Of a stretch of 64,000 bases of DNA, positions 25,221 through 34,016 are shown in pieces. Within the stretch, counting starts at the first letter, position 1; the number at the start of each line of letters is the position of its first letter. The stretch covers positions 241,588-305,587 of the forward strand of contig NZ_JAFBEC010000004.1 in assembly GCF_016908595.1 (NCBI RefSeq), read 5' to 3'. The translations under genes and the position numbers were made by a program. The stretch comes from Geomicrobium sediminis. GTDB lineage: Bacteria; Bacillota; Bacilli; Bacillales; Marinococcaceae. The notes beneath the pieces were generated by a model, which saw only the letters and a list, made by a program, of their open reading frames with translations, searched no databases and was not told where the DNA came from.

Positions 25221-26192
25221 TTATAAAAACCAAGTGACGTACAGCATTCCAAATCCACTTAACAACAACGAGGCCAGAATACAGATCAACAGCAAAGTGA
25301 AACTACGCGGATCGATTGCGGAAAGCTTAATTTGTAAACCGAGACCTGCCATCGCCATGCCAATGAAAACATAGGCGAGCTGGACGAGTGGGTTCACAAT
25401 TCCTTCTGGAAGGTTGCCGTATGTGACGAGAACACTCATTAAAAGAAACCCGATAATAAACCACGGAAAGGGGAGAGGGGTTGATGAAGCGTTTGAGTCC
25501 TTTTGTTTATAAACGAAAGCGATAATGATGACGACCGGAACGAGTAATAACACACGTGTTAACTTAATGAGTAAAGCAGCATCCATTGCGACGTCACTCG
25601 CTACACTACTTGCTGCCGTTACATGACCAATCTCATGCAATACACCACCAACAAACAACCCAAATTGTTCATCGGTCCATTGTAGATAAGGATACATAAC
25701 CGTAAAGATCAGGGTAAACAATGTACCCGTAATTGAAATCACTGCGACAGCGATTGCGATGTCTTGTTGCTTCACACGGAGTTGTGTACCGACAGCGGCT
25801 ACAGCAGATGCACCGCAAATCCCAGTCCCTGCGCCAATTAAAAACGTTGGTGTTGGTGAAGAGCGAAACAAGTGTCCAATGAGTACGACCAGTCCAATTC
25901 CGAAAATTACTGTTGCGGCTGCATACAACAGTAAATCAACACCCATTGAGAATAAGTCATTAAATTGTAGTCGTAAGCCAAGTAAAACAATTCCTACACG
26001 CAACAGTGTTTTTGTACTAAAAAGAATGCCATGTTCTGCATTGGCAGGTGTACCAATCGATTGTTTTATGATCATGCCGATGATGATTGCAAGAACAAGA
26101 GGTCCAAGTGTTGTGAACAAGGGAAGAACGGTCAGGAGTTTTGCTACGATTATAATGAATAGTGTAAGTAAGATTCCTGGTAGTAGGTTCAT
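25221..26192 (-). CDS. YeiH/UPF0324 family putative sulfate exporter
   Basis: 323 aa with about ten membrane helices. Family motifs: LGPLVLAIIIGMIIK near the N-terminus, LRVGIVLLGLRLQF, GAGTGICGASAVAAVG and VGGVLHEIGHVTAASS. YeiH relatives are annotated as sulfate or anion exporters and usually sit opposite a LysR regulator, as here. The shared intergenic region is AT-rich and holds candidate LysR sites. Confidence 0.9.
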   Translation of the reverse strand: MNLLPGILLTLFIIIVAKLLTVLPLFTTLGPLVLAIIIGMIIKQSIGTPANAEHGILFSTKTLLRVGIVLLGLRLQFNDLFSMGVDLLLYAAATVIFGIGLVVLIGHLFRSSPTPTFLIGAGTGICGASAVAAVGTQLRVKQQDIAIAVAVISITGTLFTLIFTVMYPYLQWTDEQFGLFVGGVLHEIGHVTAASSVASDVAMDAALLIKLTRVLLLVPVVIIIAFVYKQKDSNASSTPLPFPWFIIGFLLMSVLVTYGNLPEGIVNPLVQLAYVFIGMAMAGLGLQIKLSAIDPRSFTLLLICILASLLLSGFGMLYVTWFL

Positions 26193-26302
26193 TGAAGCGT
26201 GCCTCCTTGGAATTTACTTTACGTAATGTAATAGTATTAATAAAATACATATTTATTATCATTACCATAAATTTAATTAATGATAAGGGAGTTGAGCAAT
26301 TC

Positions 26303-27187
26303 GTGATCATTGATGAACGGATGAACGTCTTTTTTACAGTTGCTAAAGAACGACAATTTACAAAAGCAGCAATCACGCTCAATCGAACACAGCCAAACGT
26401 AAGTTTAACGATTAAAAAACTAGAAGAAGAATTAAAGACAACGTTATTTATACGAGGAAAACGCCACGTGGAGTTAACGAAAGCGGGCAATATCCTTTAT
26501 GAGCGTGTGAAACAATTGTATGATTTAGCGGAAGAAACGACGTTGATGCTTCACGAACTACAAACAGAAGTTCGTGGACTCTTAACGATCGGAGCGAGTT
26601 ATTCGATTGGTGAGTACGTATTGCCACCACTATTACAGACCATTCGTTTGCAACATCCGAACTTGTTTTTTGACGTTGTGATTGCGAATACGGATGAAAT
26701 TAAACGAGCGCTTATGAACCAACACATCGACTTTGGCTTTATTGAAGGAGAAATTAGCTCAGAGGGGTTAACCATTGAACAACTAAGTGAAGATGAAATG
26801 TGCTTAACGGCTTCGCCAAACGATCCGTTAGCTTCCATTGCACAAATTACTGTCGCTGATTTGCAAAATCGTGCCTGGGTGATTCGTGAGGAAGGTTCAG
26901 GAACAAGAGATTATTTGAATGCATTTTTTGAGCGGCATCAATTATCAACGCAGACGATGACAACGATTGGGAGCAACCAAGGGGTAAAAGAAGCGGTTAT
27001 GAGTGGTCTAGGCATTTCATTGTTATCACGAGCGGTCATTGATCGTGATCTTAAAAACGGGCTACTCGTTGAATTGTCATTGGAAGAACTTAATTTAAAG
27101 CGGAATTTTTATACAATCACAAAAGGACCGGTATATGCGAGGGAAGAGATTGTTATCACATTGTTAAAAGAGCTTGTTACTTCATGA
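26303..27187 (+). CDS. LysR family transcriptional regulator
   Basis: 294 aa. N-terminal winged helix-turn-helix (RMNVFFTVAKERQFTKAA ... LNRTQPNVSLTIKKLEEEL), then the periplasmic-binding-like co-inducer domain with SIGEYVLPPLL and IREEGSGTRDYL. It most resembles the CysL/YeiE type. GTG 26303 is chosen, with AAGGGAG upstream; the frame remains open to 26192 without a ribosome site. Divergent from the YeiH-type exporter, which it probably controls. Confidence 0.9.
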   Translation: MIIDERMNVFFTVAKERQFTKAAITLNRTQPNVSLTIKKLEEELKTTLFIRGKRHVELTKAGNILYERVKQLYDLAEETTLMLHELQTEVRGLLTIGASYSIGEYVLPPLLQTIRLQHPNLFFDVVIANTDEIKRALMNQHIDFGFIEGEISSEGLTIEQLSEDEMCLTASPNDPLASIAQITVADLQNRAWVIREEGSGTRDYLNAFFERHQLSTQTMTTIGSNQGVKEAVMSGLGISLLSRAVIDRDLKNGLLVELSLEELNLKRNFYTITKGPVYAREEIVITLLKELVTS

Positions 27188-27249
27188 AATCATCGTTCAT
27201 CTTCTGTTCATAAAACCTCGATACGCTTATCGTAAAGGAGGAAGAGAAG

Positions 27250-27651
27250 ATGTCATACTGGAAAGTGTTATTAATTGCTTCTGCTTTATTCGGACTATAC
27301 GGAGCAGGGATGGGAGCGCATATGGCAGGGGCCGGGTCACTTAGCTTACGACCGATTCATGCACACGTACTCGTACTCGGCTGGCTTAGCTTATTTGCTT
27401 GGAGTGTTTTTTACAAAGTATATCGCCCGAAACAAAAATGGCTGTCACGCATTCACGTCGTAAGTGCAATTGCGGGCTCATTCTTGTTAACGTTTGGGAT
27501 GTGGCTCTACTTTGAATCGCCATTTAACTTAAACGAAGGGTTTACACTTGCCGCTTATATTATCGGCGGTGTGTTTGTCGTCGTTAGTTTCTTTACGTTT
27601 GTCGTACAAGCGATTCTTTTAGAAGATGAGAAAAAATCAGTACAAACGTAA
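27250..27651 (+). CDS. Small four-helix membrane protein, cytochrome-oxidase-subunit-I-like
   Basis: 133 aa with four hydrophobic segments. The block RPIHAHVLVLGWLSLFAWSVFY resembles the haem-ligand helix of haem-copper oxidase and NO-reductase catalytic subunits, and such short proteins are annotated as subunit-I-like. It has AAAGGAGG upstream. The two His (HAH) at about residues 37-39 may bind haem; this is inference. Confidence 0.65.
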   Translation: MSYWKVLLIASALFGLYGAGMGAHMAGAGSLSLRPIHAHVLVLGWLSLFAWSVFYKVYRPKQKWLSRIHVVSAIAGSFLLTFGMWLYFESPFNLNEGFTLAAYIIGGVFVVVSFFTFVVQAILLEDEKKSVQT

Positions 27652-27722
27652 AAACTTCCGATTCACTCCAATTTTGTATATACTAGTGGAATCTGAACTA
27701 TAGACAAAAGGGAGTCGTACCA

Positions 27723-28622
27723 TTGATCAACAATATCGTGAAGAAACAAGAAAAGTACAAAGAGAATACGAAAAACCGTGGAAGGATTCTCATTACGTGT
27801 GAAGACCGTCCAGGTATTGTAGCAGCCGTATCTGAATTCCTAACCGACCATGAAGCGAACATTATCGACTCTAGCCAATATTCAACAAACCCAGAAGGCG
27901 GCAAATTCTTTATGAGAATAGAGTTTGAATGTCCTGGGCTTCAAGATCGAAAAGCACAATTAGAGCGTGACTTTAAAGCGATTGCGACAAACTTTCAGAT
28001 GGAGTGGAAGTTGTTCTTCGTTAGTGAATTGAAGCGTGCGGCAATTTTCGTATCGAAAGAGTTGCATTGTTTACGAGAATTGCTTTTAGAATGGGAGAAT
28101 GGCGATCTTGTTGCTGAGATCCCGCTCGTCATTAGTAATCACTCGGATGCAAAAGAGTACGTTGAAAGCTTCGGTATCCCATTTGTGCACATTCCGGCGA
28201 GTAAAGAAAATCGTGCACAAGCTGAACAACAGCAATTGCAACTATTAGATGAGTACAACATCGACTTTGTCGTCCTTGCACGCTACATGCAAATTCTAAC
28301 GCCGAACTTCGTCTCAAGCTTTAATCAGAACATCATCAACATTCATCACTCGTTCTTACCGGCATTCGTCGGCGCAAAGCCATATGATCGTGCCTTTGAA
28401 CGGGGCGTGAAATTAATCGGTGCAACGAGCCATTACGTAACGAACGATCTTGATGAAGGACCGATTATTGAACAAGACATTAAACGGGTGAATCATCGTG
28501 ATCAAGTGGAAGACTTAAAGAAGAACGGACGCATCGTTGAACGAAGCGTGCTCGTACGTGCTGTGAAATGGCATAATGAAGACCGTATTATCGTGCATGG
28601 CAATAAAACGGTCGTTTTTTAA
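27723..28622 (+). CDS. purU: Formyltetrahydrofolate deformylase PurU
   Basis: 299 aa. An N-terminal ACT domain (RILITCEDRPGIVAAVSEFL) precedes the formyltransferase-like catalytic domain with Asn, His and Asp in NIHHSFLPAFVGAKPYDRA and HYVTNDLDEGPIIEQD. The enzyme splits formyl-THF to formate and THF, balancing the one-carbon pool with glycine and methionine. TTG 27723 is the start, with GGGAG eight bases before it. A TATACT box near 27680 may be its promoter. Confidence 0.93.
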   Translation: MINNIVKKQEKYKENTKNRGRILITCEDRPGIVAAVSEFLTDHEANIIDSSQYSTNPEGGKFFMRIEFECPGLQDRKAQLERDFKAIATNFQMEWKLFFVSELKRAAIFVSKELHCLRELLLEWENGDLVAEIPLVISNHSDAKEYVESFGIPFVHIPASKENRAQAEQQQLQLLDEYNIDFVVLARYMQILTPNFVSSFNQNIINIHHSFLPAFVGAKPYDRAFERGVKLIGATSHYVTNDLDEGPIIEQDIKRVNHRDQVEDLKKNGRIVERSVLVRAVKWHNEDRIIVHGNKTVVF

Positions 28623-28626
28623 AGCG

Positions 28627-28654
28627 AAGCCTCTTCCTTAGGAGAGGCTTTTTT
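28627..28654 (+). terminator. Terminator of purU
   Basis: AAGCCTCT-N8-AGAGGCTT followed by TTTT. Confidence 0.88.
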
Positions 28655-28673
28655 AATGTCCACAAAATAGCCA

Positions 28674-28703
28674 TTGACTATGAGAATCATTTTCAATTAA
28701 ACT
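28674..28703 (+). promoter_or_regulatory. Fur-box promoter of the siderophore-binding protein gene
   Basis: TTGACT (28674-28679) and TAAACT (28698-28703) are spaced 18 bp, and the spacer contains TGAGAATCATTTTCA (28681-28695), a 7-1-7 inverted repeat close to the Bacillus Fur consensus TGATAATNATTATCA. Iron-replete Fur would block RNA polymerase. Confidence 0.85.
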
Positions 28704-28746
28704 AAACAAGTGAGAATACCACATAACAATCCTCTGGGGGTACATG

Positions 28747-29754
28747 ATGAAAAAGATTTATCCATATACACTCGCGATCGCAACGACTGCGATGCTACTG
28801 ACTGCGTGTGGGGACCAAGAAGATACAGACAACAATTCAGCAAACGAAGAAGCTGATGAAACGGTAGAAGAAACCGATGATGCAGACGACAGTGAGTCAG
28901 ATGCTGGAGGTTCTGAGAAGACAGTAACAGATGGATACGGTAATGAATTGACGGTACCAGCGTCTCCAGAACGCATTATCGCACCATATTTAGAAGATCC
29001 CCTCTTAACGATTGGGTTAGAGCCAATTGTGCAATGGTCTGTGAACAATGGAGCAAGTGTTCAAGACTATTTAGCGGATGAACTTGGCGATCTGCCATAC
29101 ATTGATTATCAGTTGCCATTAGAATCTGTGATGGAAGCAGATCCGGACTTTATTGTCGTTCCTGATGAGGGCACACTCGGTTCAGGTGACTACAACCAAT
29201 ATTCACAAATGGCACCTACGTACGTAATGGATAGCGAAACGAGTGCAGATTGGCGTGCAACCCTCCTAGAGATGGGCTCGCTTTTTGATCGTGATGAAGA
29301 AGCTGAAACGGCACTAGAGGAGTATGACGCTTACGTTGAAGAAGTGAAGCAAGAATTGAACGATACGGTTGGGGACGATAAAGTGGCTGTTGTTTGGTTG
29401 ATTAACGGCTCGTATTTCGTCGTTGCACCGAACATTGCAAGTGGAGCGGTACTGTTTGAAGACCTTGAGTTAGAACCAGCAAATGCAATTGCTGAGTTGC
29501 CAGAAGACCCTGACCATTGGAATGAGCTCTCTCTTGAAGCATTTGCCAATTTAGATGCGGAGTATTTATTCCTCGTTAATGGTGATGGAGACAGCGTTGA
29601 TTCATTAATGACTGAAGACGTATGGTCAACAATTCCTGCTGTAGAAAACGACCAGGTCATTGAAATTGCTGATGATAGCAGTTGGTTATATAACGGTTAC
29701 CAAGCAAATCGTCAAACGATCGAAGAAGTCCACGAACAGATGATTTCTGAATAA
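28747..29754 (+). CDS. Ferric-siderophore ABC transporter substrate-binding lipoprotein
   Basis: 335 aa. Lipoprotein signal ending in LLTAC, then an extremely acidic linker (residues about 22-58) and a FecB/BtuF-type periplasmic-binding domain starting TDGYGNELTVPASPERII. It captures an iron complex outside the membrane for the permease encoded downstream. The second of two adjacent ATGs (28747) has the better spacing to GGGGG. The permease genes follow after 260 bp with a second Fur-regulated promoter. Confidence 0.92.
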   Translation: MKKIYPYTLAIATTAMLLTACGDQEDTDNNSANEEADETVEETDDADDSESDAGGSEKTVTDGYGNELTVPASPERIIAPYLEDPLLTIGLEPIVQWSVNNGASVQDYLADELGDLPYIDYQLPLESVMEADPDFIVVPDEGTLGSGDYNQYSQMAPTYVMDSETSADWRATLLEMGSLFDRDEEAETALEEYDAYVEEVKQELNDTVGDDKVAVVWLINGSYFVVAPNIASGAVLFEDLELEPANAIAELPEDPDHWNELSLEAFANLDAEYLFLVNGDGDSVDSLMTEDVWSTIPAVENDQVIEIADDSSWLYNGYQANRQTIEEVHEQMISE

Positions 29755-29769
29755 ATTCGAGCATAGCTA

Positions 29770-29798
29770 TTGAGAATGATAGCCGTTTTCATTAAGAT
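29770..29798 (+). promoter_or_regulatory. Second Fur-box promoter, siderophore permease operon
   Basis: TTGAGA (29770-29775), 17 bp, TAAGAT (29793-29798). The spacer holds GAGAATGATAGCCGTTTTC (29772-29790), which agrees with the classic 19-bp Fur box at 14 of 19 positions. It would give a leader of about 210 nt. Confidence 0.65.
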
Positions 29799-29837
29799 GA
29801 GAATAGGTAAGAAGAAACGTTCAAATAGGTGAGTAGG

Positions 29838-29869
29838 CAGACGGTTTAGAATGAATTCTAGATCGTCTG
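29838..29869 (+). repeat. Large hairpin in the leader of the permease operon
   Basis: CAGACGGTTTAGAAT and ATTCTAGATCGTCTG pair along 15 bp with two G-U wobbles and almost no loop. No T-run follows, so it is not an ordinary terminator; it may stabilise or process the leader. Confidence 0.6.
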
Positions 29870-30014
29870 TTGTCGTCATTGTATTTGTCATAATAGACCA
29901 ATTAAAGACTGAATAATACGGAGTGGCAACTTTCTACATGTAGTCAATGATCTGAACGTCGTTTTTATTGAGTTCAATCAGTTGAAAGTGAATGTGCCGT
30001 GAAGTGGGAGAACT

Positions 30015-31031
30015 ATGAAAGAAGCGAGCATTACACGAAAACCAATAAGCTTTATTATTACACTGTTAATCGGCATTGTTAGTCTAGTGATCGTCTCCAT
30101 CATTTCCGTTACGTTTGGAGCGGCTTCAATTACGCCTAGCATCATTTGGGACGCAATTGTATCATTCGACGGCAGTTTGACCGAACATCAAATCATCCAA
30201 GAAATACGAATTCCCCGTGTTGTGGCAGCAATCCTAATCGGTGGAGCGCTTGCTGTTTCTGGAGCAATCATGCAAGGCATGACGAGGAATGCATTAGCAG
30301 AGCCTTCGATTATTGGAATCTCCGATGGTGCAGCGCTTGCTCTTGCGATTATGTTTGCTTATTTCACAGCTGCTAGTTATACAGGATTACTCGTTGCAGC
30401 CTTTATTGGAGCAGGTGTCGGGACGGTACTCGTGTTTCTCGTTGGTACATTAAGTAAAGGCGGCTTATCTCCGGCAAAACTCGCATTAGCAGGGGTTACG
30501 ATCGGTGCATTTTTAAGTGCACTCTCTTCTGGAATTGCGATTTATAACGATGTTGCTCAAGATTTAAGCTTTTGGTTCGCCGGAGGACTATCGAGCGTCA
30601 CGCGTCAAAGCCTAATGATGGTTGCCATTCCTTGTCTCATCGGAGTGTTGATTGCACTTTTATTGTCGAAGTCGATTACGATTATGAGCCTTGGTCAAGA
30701 CGTTGCAAGAGGGTTAGGGCAACGAACTGCTATTGTGCGAACGCTCGGTGTGATTGCGGTTATGTTAATGACCGGTGCATCGGTTGCGGTAGCAGGGATT
30801 ATTGGTTTTGTCGGCCTTGTCATTCCACATATGGTACGTGCAGTCGTTGGGATGGATTATCGCTATGTTATTCCGTGCTCGGCTGTGTTTGGTGCGTTAT
30901 TACTCGTTGCAAGTGATATTGTTGCCCGGATGATTAATGCGCCTTACGAAACACCAGTCGGAGCAATTACTGCGTTAATAGGTGTCCCGTTTTTCCTCTA
31001 CCTTGCGAGACGAGAAGGGAGAGGCGTTTAA
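30015..31031 (+). CDS. FecCD family iron-siderophore permease, subunit 1
   Basis: 338 aa, nine to ten membrane helices. FecCD motifs: IRIPRVVAAILIGGALAVSGAIMQ at about residues 65-90, the coupling-helix region SLGQDVARGLGQRT, and GFVGLVIPHMVRAVVG. It forms the membrane channel with the next gene, whose ATG follows this stop directly. GTGGGAG precedes the start. Confidence 0.93.
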   Translation: MKEASITRKPISFIITLLIGIVSLVIVSIISVTFGAASITPSIIWDAIVSFDGSLTEHQIIQEIRIPRVVAAILIGGALAVSGAIMQGMTRNALAEPSIIGISDGAALALAIMFAYFTAASYTGLLVAAFIGAGVGTVLVFLVGTLSKGGLSPAKLALAGVTIGAFLSALSSGIAIYNDVAQDLSFWFAGGLSSVTRQSLMMVAIPCLIGVLIALLLSKSITIMSLGQDVARGLGQRTAIVRTLGVIAVMLMTGASVAVAGIIGFVGLVIPHMVRAVVGMDYRYVIPCSAVFGALLLVASDIVARMINAPYETPVGAITALIGVPFFLYLARREGRGV

Positions 31032-32030
31032 ATGAAACGAAAACCGTTCATTGTTTTTACAACACTCGTCGTATTTATCGTTTTAGTTTTGCTTGTTAGT
31101 CTACAGTCAGGTACGTTTCAAATGACACCAGCTGAAGCGTTTAAAACGATAATCGGTCAAGGTAGTGACCAACAAGAACTCGTCTTGTTTGAATTCCGAC
31201 TGCCACGTATGGTACTTGCAATCTTAATTGGTGCAGGTCTTGCGGTTTCAGGTGCAATCTTGCAAAGTCTTTCTCGTAATGACCTTGCAGACCCAGGTAT
31301 CTTAGGAATTAATGCAGGGGCAGGCTTTGCCGTCGTATTGTTTATTTATTTGTTCCAAGGAAGTTATCAGAACCTTGGAGGAAGCGTCTATATCTTGCCG
31401 ATGTTCGCCTTTCTAGGGGCGCTTACAGCAGCAGCACTCATTTATAGCCTCGCTTATAAAAATGGGATTACACCCGTTCGTCTCGTACTTGTCGGAATCG
31501 GGATCAATGCCGGGTTTAGTGCATTGCTGATTATTATGCAACTAAGAATGAGTCCGAATGATTTTATGCAAGCGACCGTTTGGCTCTCAGGCAACATATG
31601 GGGTGCTAACTGGAGTTCTGTATTAGCGATCTTACCTTGGATTGCGATTTTAATACCTCTCGTCATTAGGCAAGCGAACACGTTAAATGTAATGAGAATT
31701 GGTGATGAATCAGCGGTCGGAGTTGGGATTTCTCTCGAACGTTCACGACTGTTGCTATTGTTTTTAGCTGTGGCACTCGCAGGTGCATCGGTTGCAGCTG
31801 GAGGCGCGATCGCATTTTTAGGTCTTGTTGCGCCGCACATCGCCCGTAGAATCGTCGGACCGAGGCATCAAATAATGATACCAACGGCAGCGCTTATCGG
31901 TTCACTCATCTTATTATTTGCTGATTACATTGCAAGAAACATGTTGGCACCGTCTGAAATTCCAGTCGGTATTGTCGTAGCCATTATCGGTGCACCGTAC
32001 TTTTTATACTTGCTTATTAAAACACCGTAA
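31032..32030 (+). CDS. FecCD family iron-siderophore permease, subunit 2
   Basis: 332 aa, paralogous to subunit 1 (FRLPRMVLAILIGAGLAVSGAILQ, IGDESAVGVGISLERSR, FLGLVAPHIARRIVG). The start codon abuts the stop of subunit 1 (TAAATG), so translation is tightly coupled. The ATPase gene follows after 16 bp. Confidence 0.93.
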   Translation: MKRKPFIVFTTLVVFIVLVLLVSLQSGTFQMTPAEAFKTIIGQGSDQQELVLFEFRLPRMVLAILIGAGLAVSGAILQSLSRNDLADPGILGINAGAGFAVVLFIYLFQGSYQNLGGSVYILPMFAFLGALTAAALIYSLAYKNGITPVRLVLVGIGINAGFSALLIIMQLRMSPNDFMQATVWLSGNIWGANWSSVLAILPWIAILIPLVIRQANTLNVMRIGDESAVGVGISLERSRLLLLFLAVALAGASVAAGGAIAFLGLVAPHIARRIVGPRHQIMIPTAALIGSLILLFADYIARNMLAPSEIPVGIVVAIIGAPYFLYLLIKTP

Positions 32031-32046
32031 ACTGAGGTGAACAGCC

Positions 32047-32880
32047 ATGACTGAAATCGAAACGAAAGAACTGTCAATTGGTTATGAAAAACGAAAGATT
32101 GTCGAAGCGTTAAATTTAAAAATCCCAAAAGGACAAATTACAACGATGATCGGTCCGAACGGTTGTGGGAAGTCAACGATCTTAAAAACGTTAGCGAGAA
32201 TTATGAAACCAAAGTCTGGTTCGGTCTATTTGGATGGGAAAATTATTCATAAAGAGTCAACGAAACAAGTCGCGAAGAAGTTGGCGGTATTGCCGCAATC
32301 ACCAGAAGCGCCTTCAGGATTGAAGGTCAAAGAACTTGTCGCTTATGGACGGTATCCACATCAATCTGGTGCACGCTCATTGACGAAAGCTGATTTAGAC
32401 ATCATTGATCGTTCCTTAAAGCAAACGGGCATGGATGCTTTTAAAGACCGAGACATTGATGCACTTTCAGGTGGGCAAAGACAACGGGTGTGGATTGCGA
32501 TGGCCCTTGCTCAAGAAACTGACATTTTGTTACTTGATGAACCGACGACGTATTTGGATCTCGCACACCAATTAGAAGTTCTAGAAGTATTAAAGAGGCT
32601 TAACGAAGAAGAAGGGCGTACGATTGTGATGGTCATTCACGATTTAAACCATGCTGCTCGTTTCGCTGATTATATGGTTGCATTAAAAGCAGGGAAGATT
32701 GTGCAAGAAGGGGCACCAGAACAAGTGATCTGTTCAACAGTACTAAAAGACGTATTCGCGATTGATGCTGATGTTGTTACAGACCCGAGAACGAAGAAAC
32801 CGGTTTGCCTGAGTTATGATTTAATGATTCCTGAACGAGCAGAAGAAGAAGAGTTAATACCTGCAGGAGGTGCACGCTAA
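32047..32880 (+). CDS. Iron-siderophore ABC transporter ATP-binding protein
   Basis: 277 aa FepC/FhuC-type ATPase. Walker A is GPNGCGKST (residues 36-44), the signature is LSGGQRQRVWIAMALAQ, Walker B is ILLLDEPTTYLDLAHQ, and the switch His is in VMVIHDLNHAARFAD. It energises both permease subunits. GAGGTG precedes the start, and the reductase gene follows two bases after its stop. Confidence 0.94.
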   Translation: MTEIETKELSIGYEKRKIVEALNLKIPKGQITTMIGPNGCGKSTILKTLARIMKPKSGSVYLDGKIIHKESTKQVAKKLAVLPQSPEAPSGLKVKELVAYGRYPHQSGARSLTKADLDIIDRSLKQTGMDAFKDRDIDALSGGQRQRVWIAMALAQETDILLLDEPTTYLDLAHQLEVLEVLKRLNEEEGRTIVMVIHDLNHAARFADYMVALKAGKIVQEGAPEQVICSTVLKDVFAIDADVVTDPRTKKPVCLSYDLMIPERAEEEELIPAGGAR

Positions 32881-32881
32881 G

Positions 32882-33898
32882 ATGGGGAATGACTTAGAAC
32901 TGTATGATGTAACGGTTGTTGGTGGTGGTCCAGCTGGACTGTATAGTGCATTTTATAGTGGAATGCGAGACTTAAAAACGAAAATCATCGAGAGTGAACC
33001 CCATCTTGGTGGTAAATTAAATGTGTATCCTGACAAAACGATTTGGGACATCGGGGCACTACCACCGACAAAAACGAGTGAAGTTATTCAAAACTTAAGT
33101 ACACAAGCGACGACGTTCGAACCGACAGTCGTTTGTGGTGAGAAAGTGACCGATATTACAAAAAATCATGACGGTACATTCGTCATTGAGACGTCACTAC
33201 AGCGTAAGCATTTTACTAAAGCGATTATTTTAGCAACAGGTTACGGGATTTTGCGGCAAGCAAAGCTAAGCGTTCAAGGTGCTGAAGCTTATGAAACTGA
33301 AAACCTTTATTATGAAGTACCTGACATTGAACAATTTCGAGGCAAAGATGTTGTCATTTCAGGTGGAGGCAATTCAGCCGTTGATTGGGCAAATGAACTG
33401 GAGCCGATTGCAAAAAGCGTAACCGTCGTCCATAGACGTGATGCCTTTGGTGGCCACGAGCAGTTCGTGACAAAAATGAAAAACTCACGAGTGAATGTGA
33501 TGACGCCATTCGCGATCTCAGGCTTAACAGGATGTAACCAAGGCAAATGTATTGAACAAGTTCAATTAGAGCATTGTGAGAGCAAATCGTGTCAAATTAA
33601 ACGTGTCGATGCAGTTGTAGTGAACCACGGTTTTGAAGTTGAACTGTCGTTTTTAGATCATGAACCGTTAGGTTTGAAAGTAGAAGAAAGTAAACTTCAA
33701 TTAAATGACCGTATGCAAACGAGTGTACCAGGTATTTTTGCTGCAGGAGATCTAGCGAATTATAATAGCAAACTTCCGTTAATTGCAGGCTGTTTCCAAG
33801 ATGCAGCACTTGCGGTGAACAGCGTTAAGCAGTTCGTCGAACCAACAGCAAATGAATACGGTATGGTGTCGTCCCATCACGAGAAACTAACCCAATAA
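32882..33898 (+). CDS. Ferredoxin/flavodoxin-NADP+ reductase, TrxR-like, with cysteine quartet
   Basis: 338 aa flavoprotein of the YumC/YcgT type. The FAD motif is VVGGGPAGLYSAFY (12-25), the NADP motif is VISGGGNSAVDWA (158-170) with phosphate-binding HRR (184-186), and IFAAGDLANY closes the FAD site; the thioredoxin reductase CxxC is absent. A C-x4-C-x8-C-x4-C group (Cys218, 223, 232, 237) is inserted in the second half. As last gene of the siderophore uptake operon it probably supplies electrons to release iron. ATG 32882 has GGAGGTG nine bases upstream. Confidence 0.88.
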   Translation: MGNDLELYDVTVVGGGPAGLYSAFYSGMRDLKTKIIESEPHLGGKLNVYPDKTIWDIGALPPTKTSEVIQNLSTQATTFEPTVVCGEKVTDITKNHDGTFVIETSLQRKHFTKAIILATGYGILRQAKLSVQGAEAYETENLYYEVPDIEQFRGKDVVISGGGNSAVDWANELEPIAKSVTVVHRRDAFGGHEQFVTKMKNSRVNVMTPFAISGLTGCNQGKCIEQVQLEHCESKSCQIKRVDAVVVNHGFEVELSFLDHEPLGLKVEESKLQLNDRMQTSVPGIFAAGDLANYNSKLPLIAGCFQDAALAVNSVKQFVEPTANEYGMVSSHHEKLTQ

Positions 33899-33919
33899 AA
33901 GATTTATTGGGTTAGTTTT
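33884..33919 (+). terminator. Terminator of the siderophore/reductase operon
   Basis: AAACTAACCCAATAAA pairs with TTTATTGGGTTAGTTT around four bases; the first arm includes the reductase's last codons and stop. Confidence 0.88.
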
Positions 33920-33933
33920 AGAGCAAATATCAA

Positions 33934-33949
33934 AATTTCACGTACCGTA
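33934..33949. repeat. 16-bp repeat, copy 1 (AATTTCACGTACCGTA)
   Basis: First of three same-orientation copies. It lies between the siderophore-operon terminator and the end of nhaC. Confidence 0.7.
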
Positions 33950-34016
33950 TTTTAGTAAATTAAACTTCATTAGGTAAAGAAAAGAAGAAGAGAAAAAAAC
34001 ACGAGAGATCAAGTCA

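Noticed and set aside
25759..26226. 155-codon plus-strand frame opposite the YeiH-like gene
   Set aside because: It lies wholly within the well-supported membrane protein gene, its product has no domain features, and it has no ribosome site.
31454..31840. 128-codon minus-strand frame inside the second FecCD permease
   Set aside because: Antisense shadow of a conserved gene; its Ala/Thr-rich product mirrors the hydrophobic codons of the real gene.
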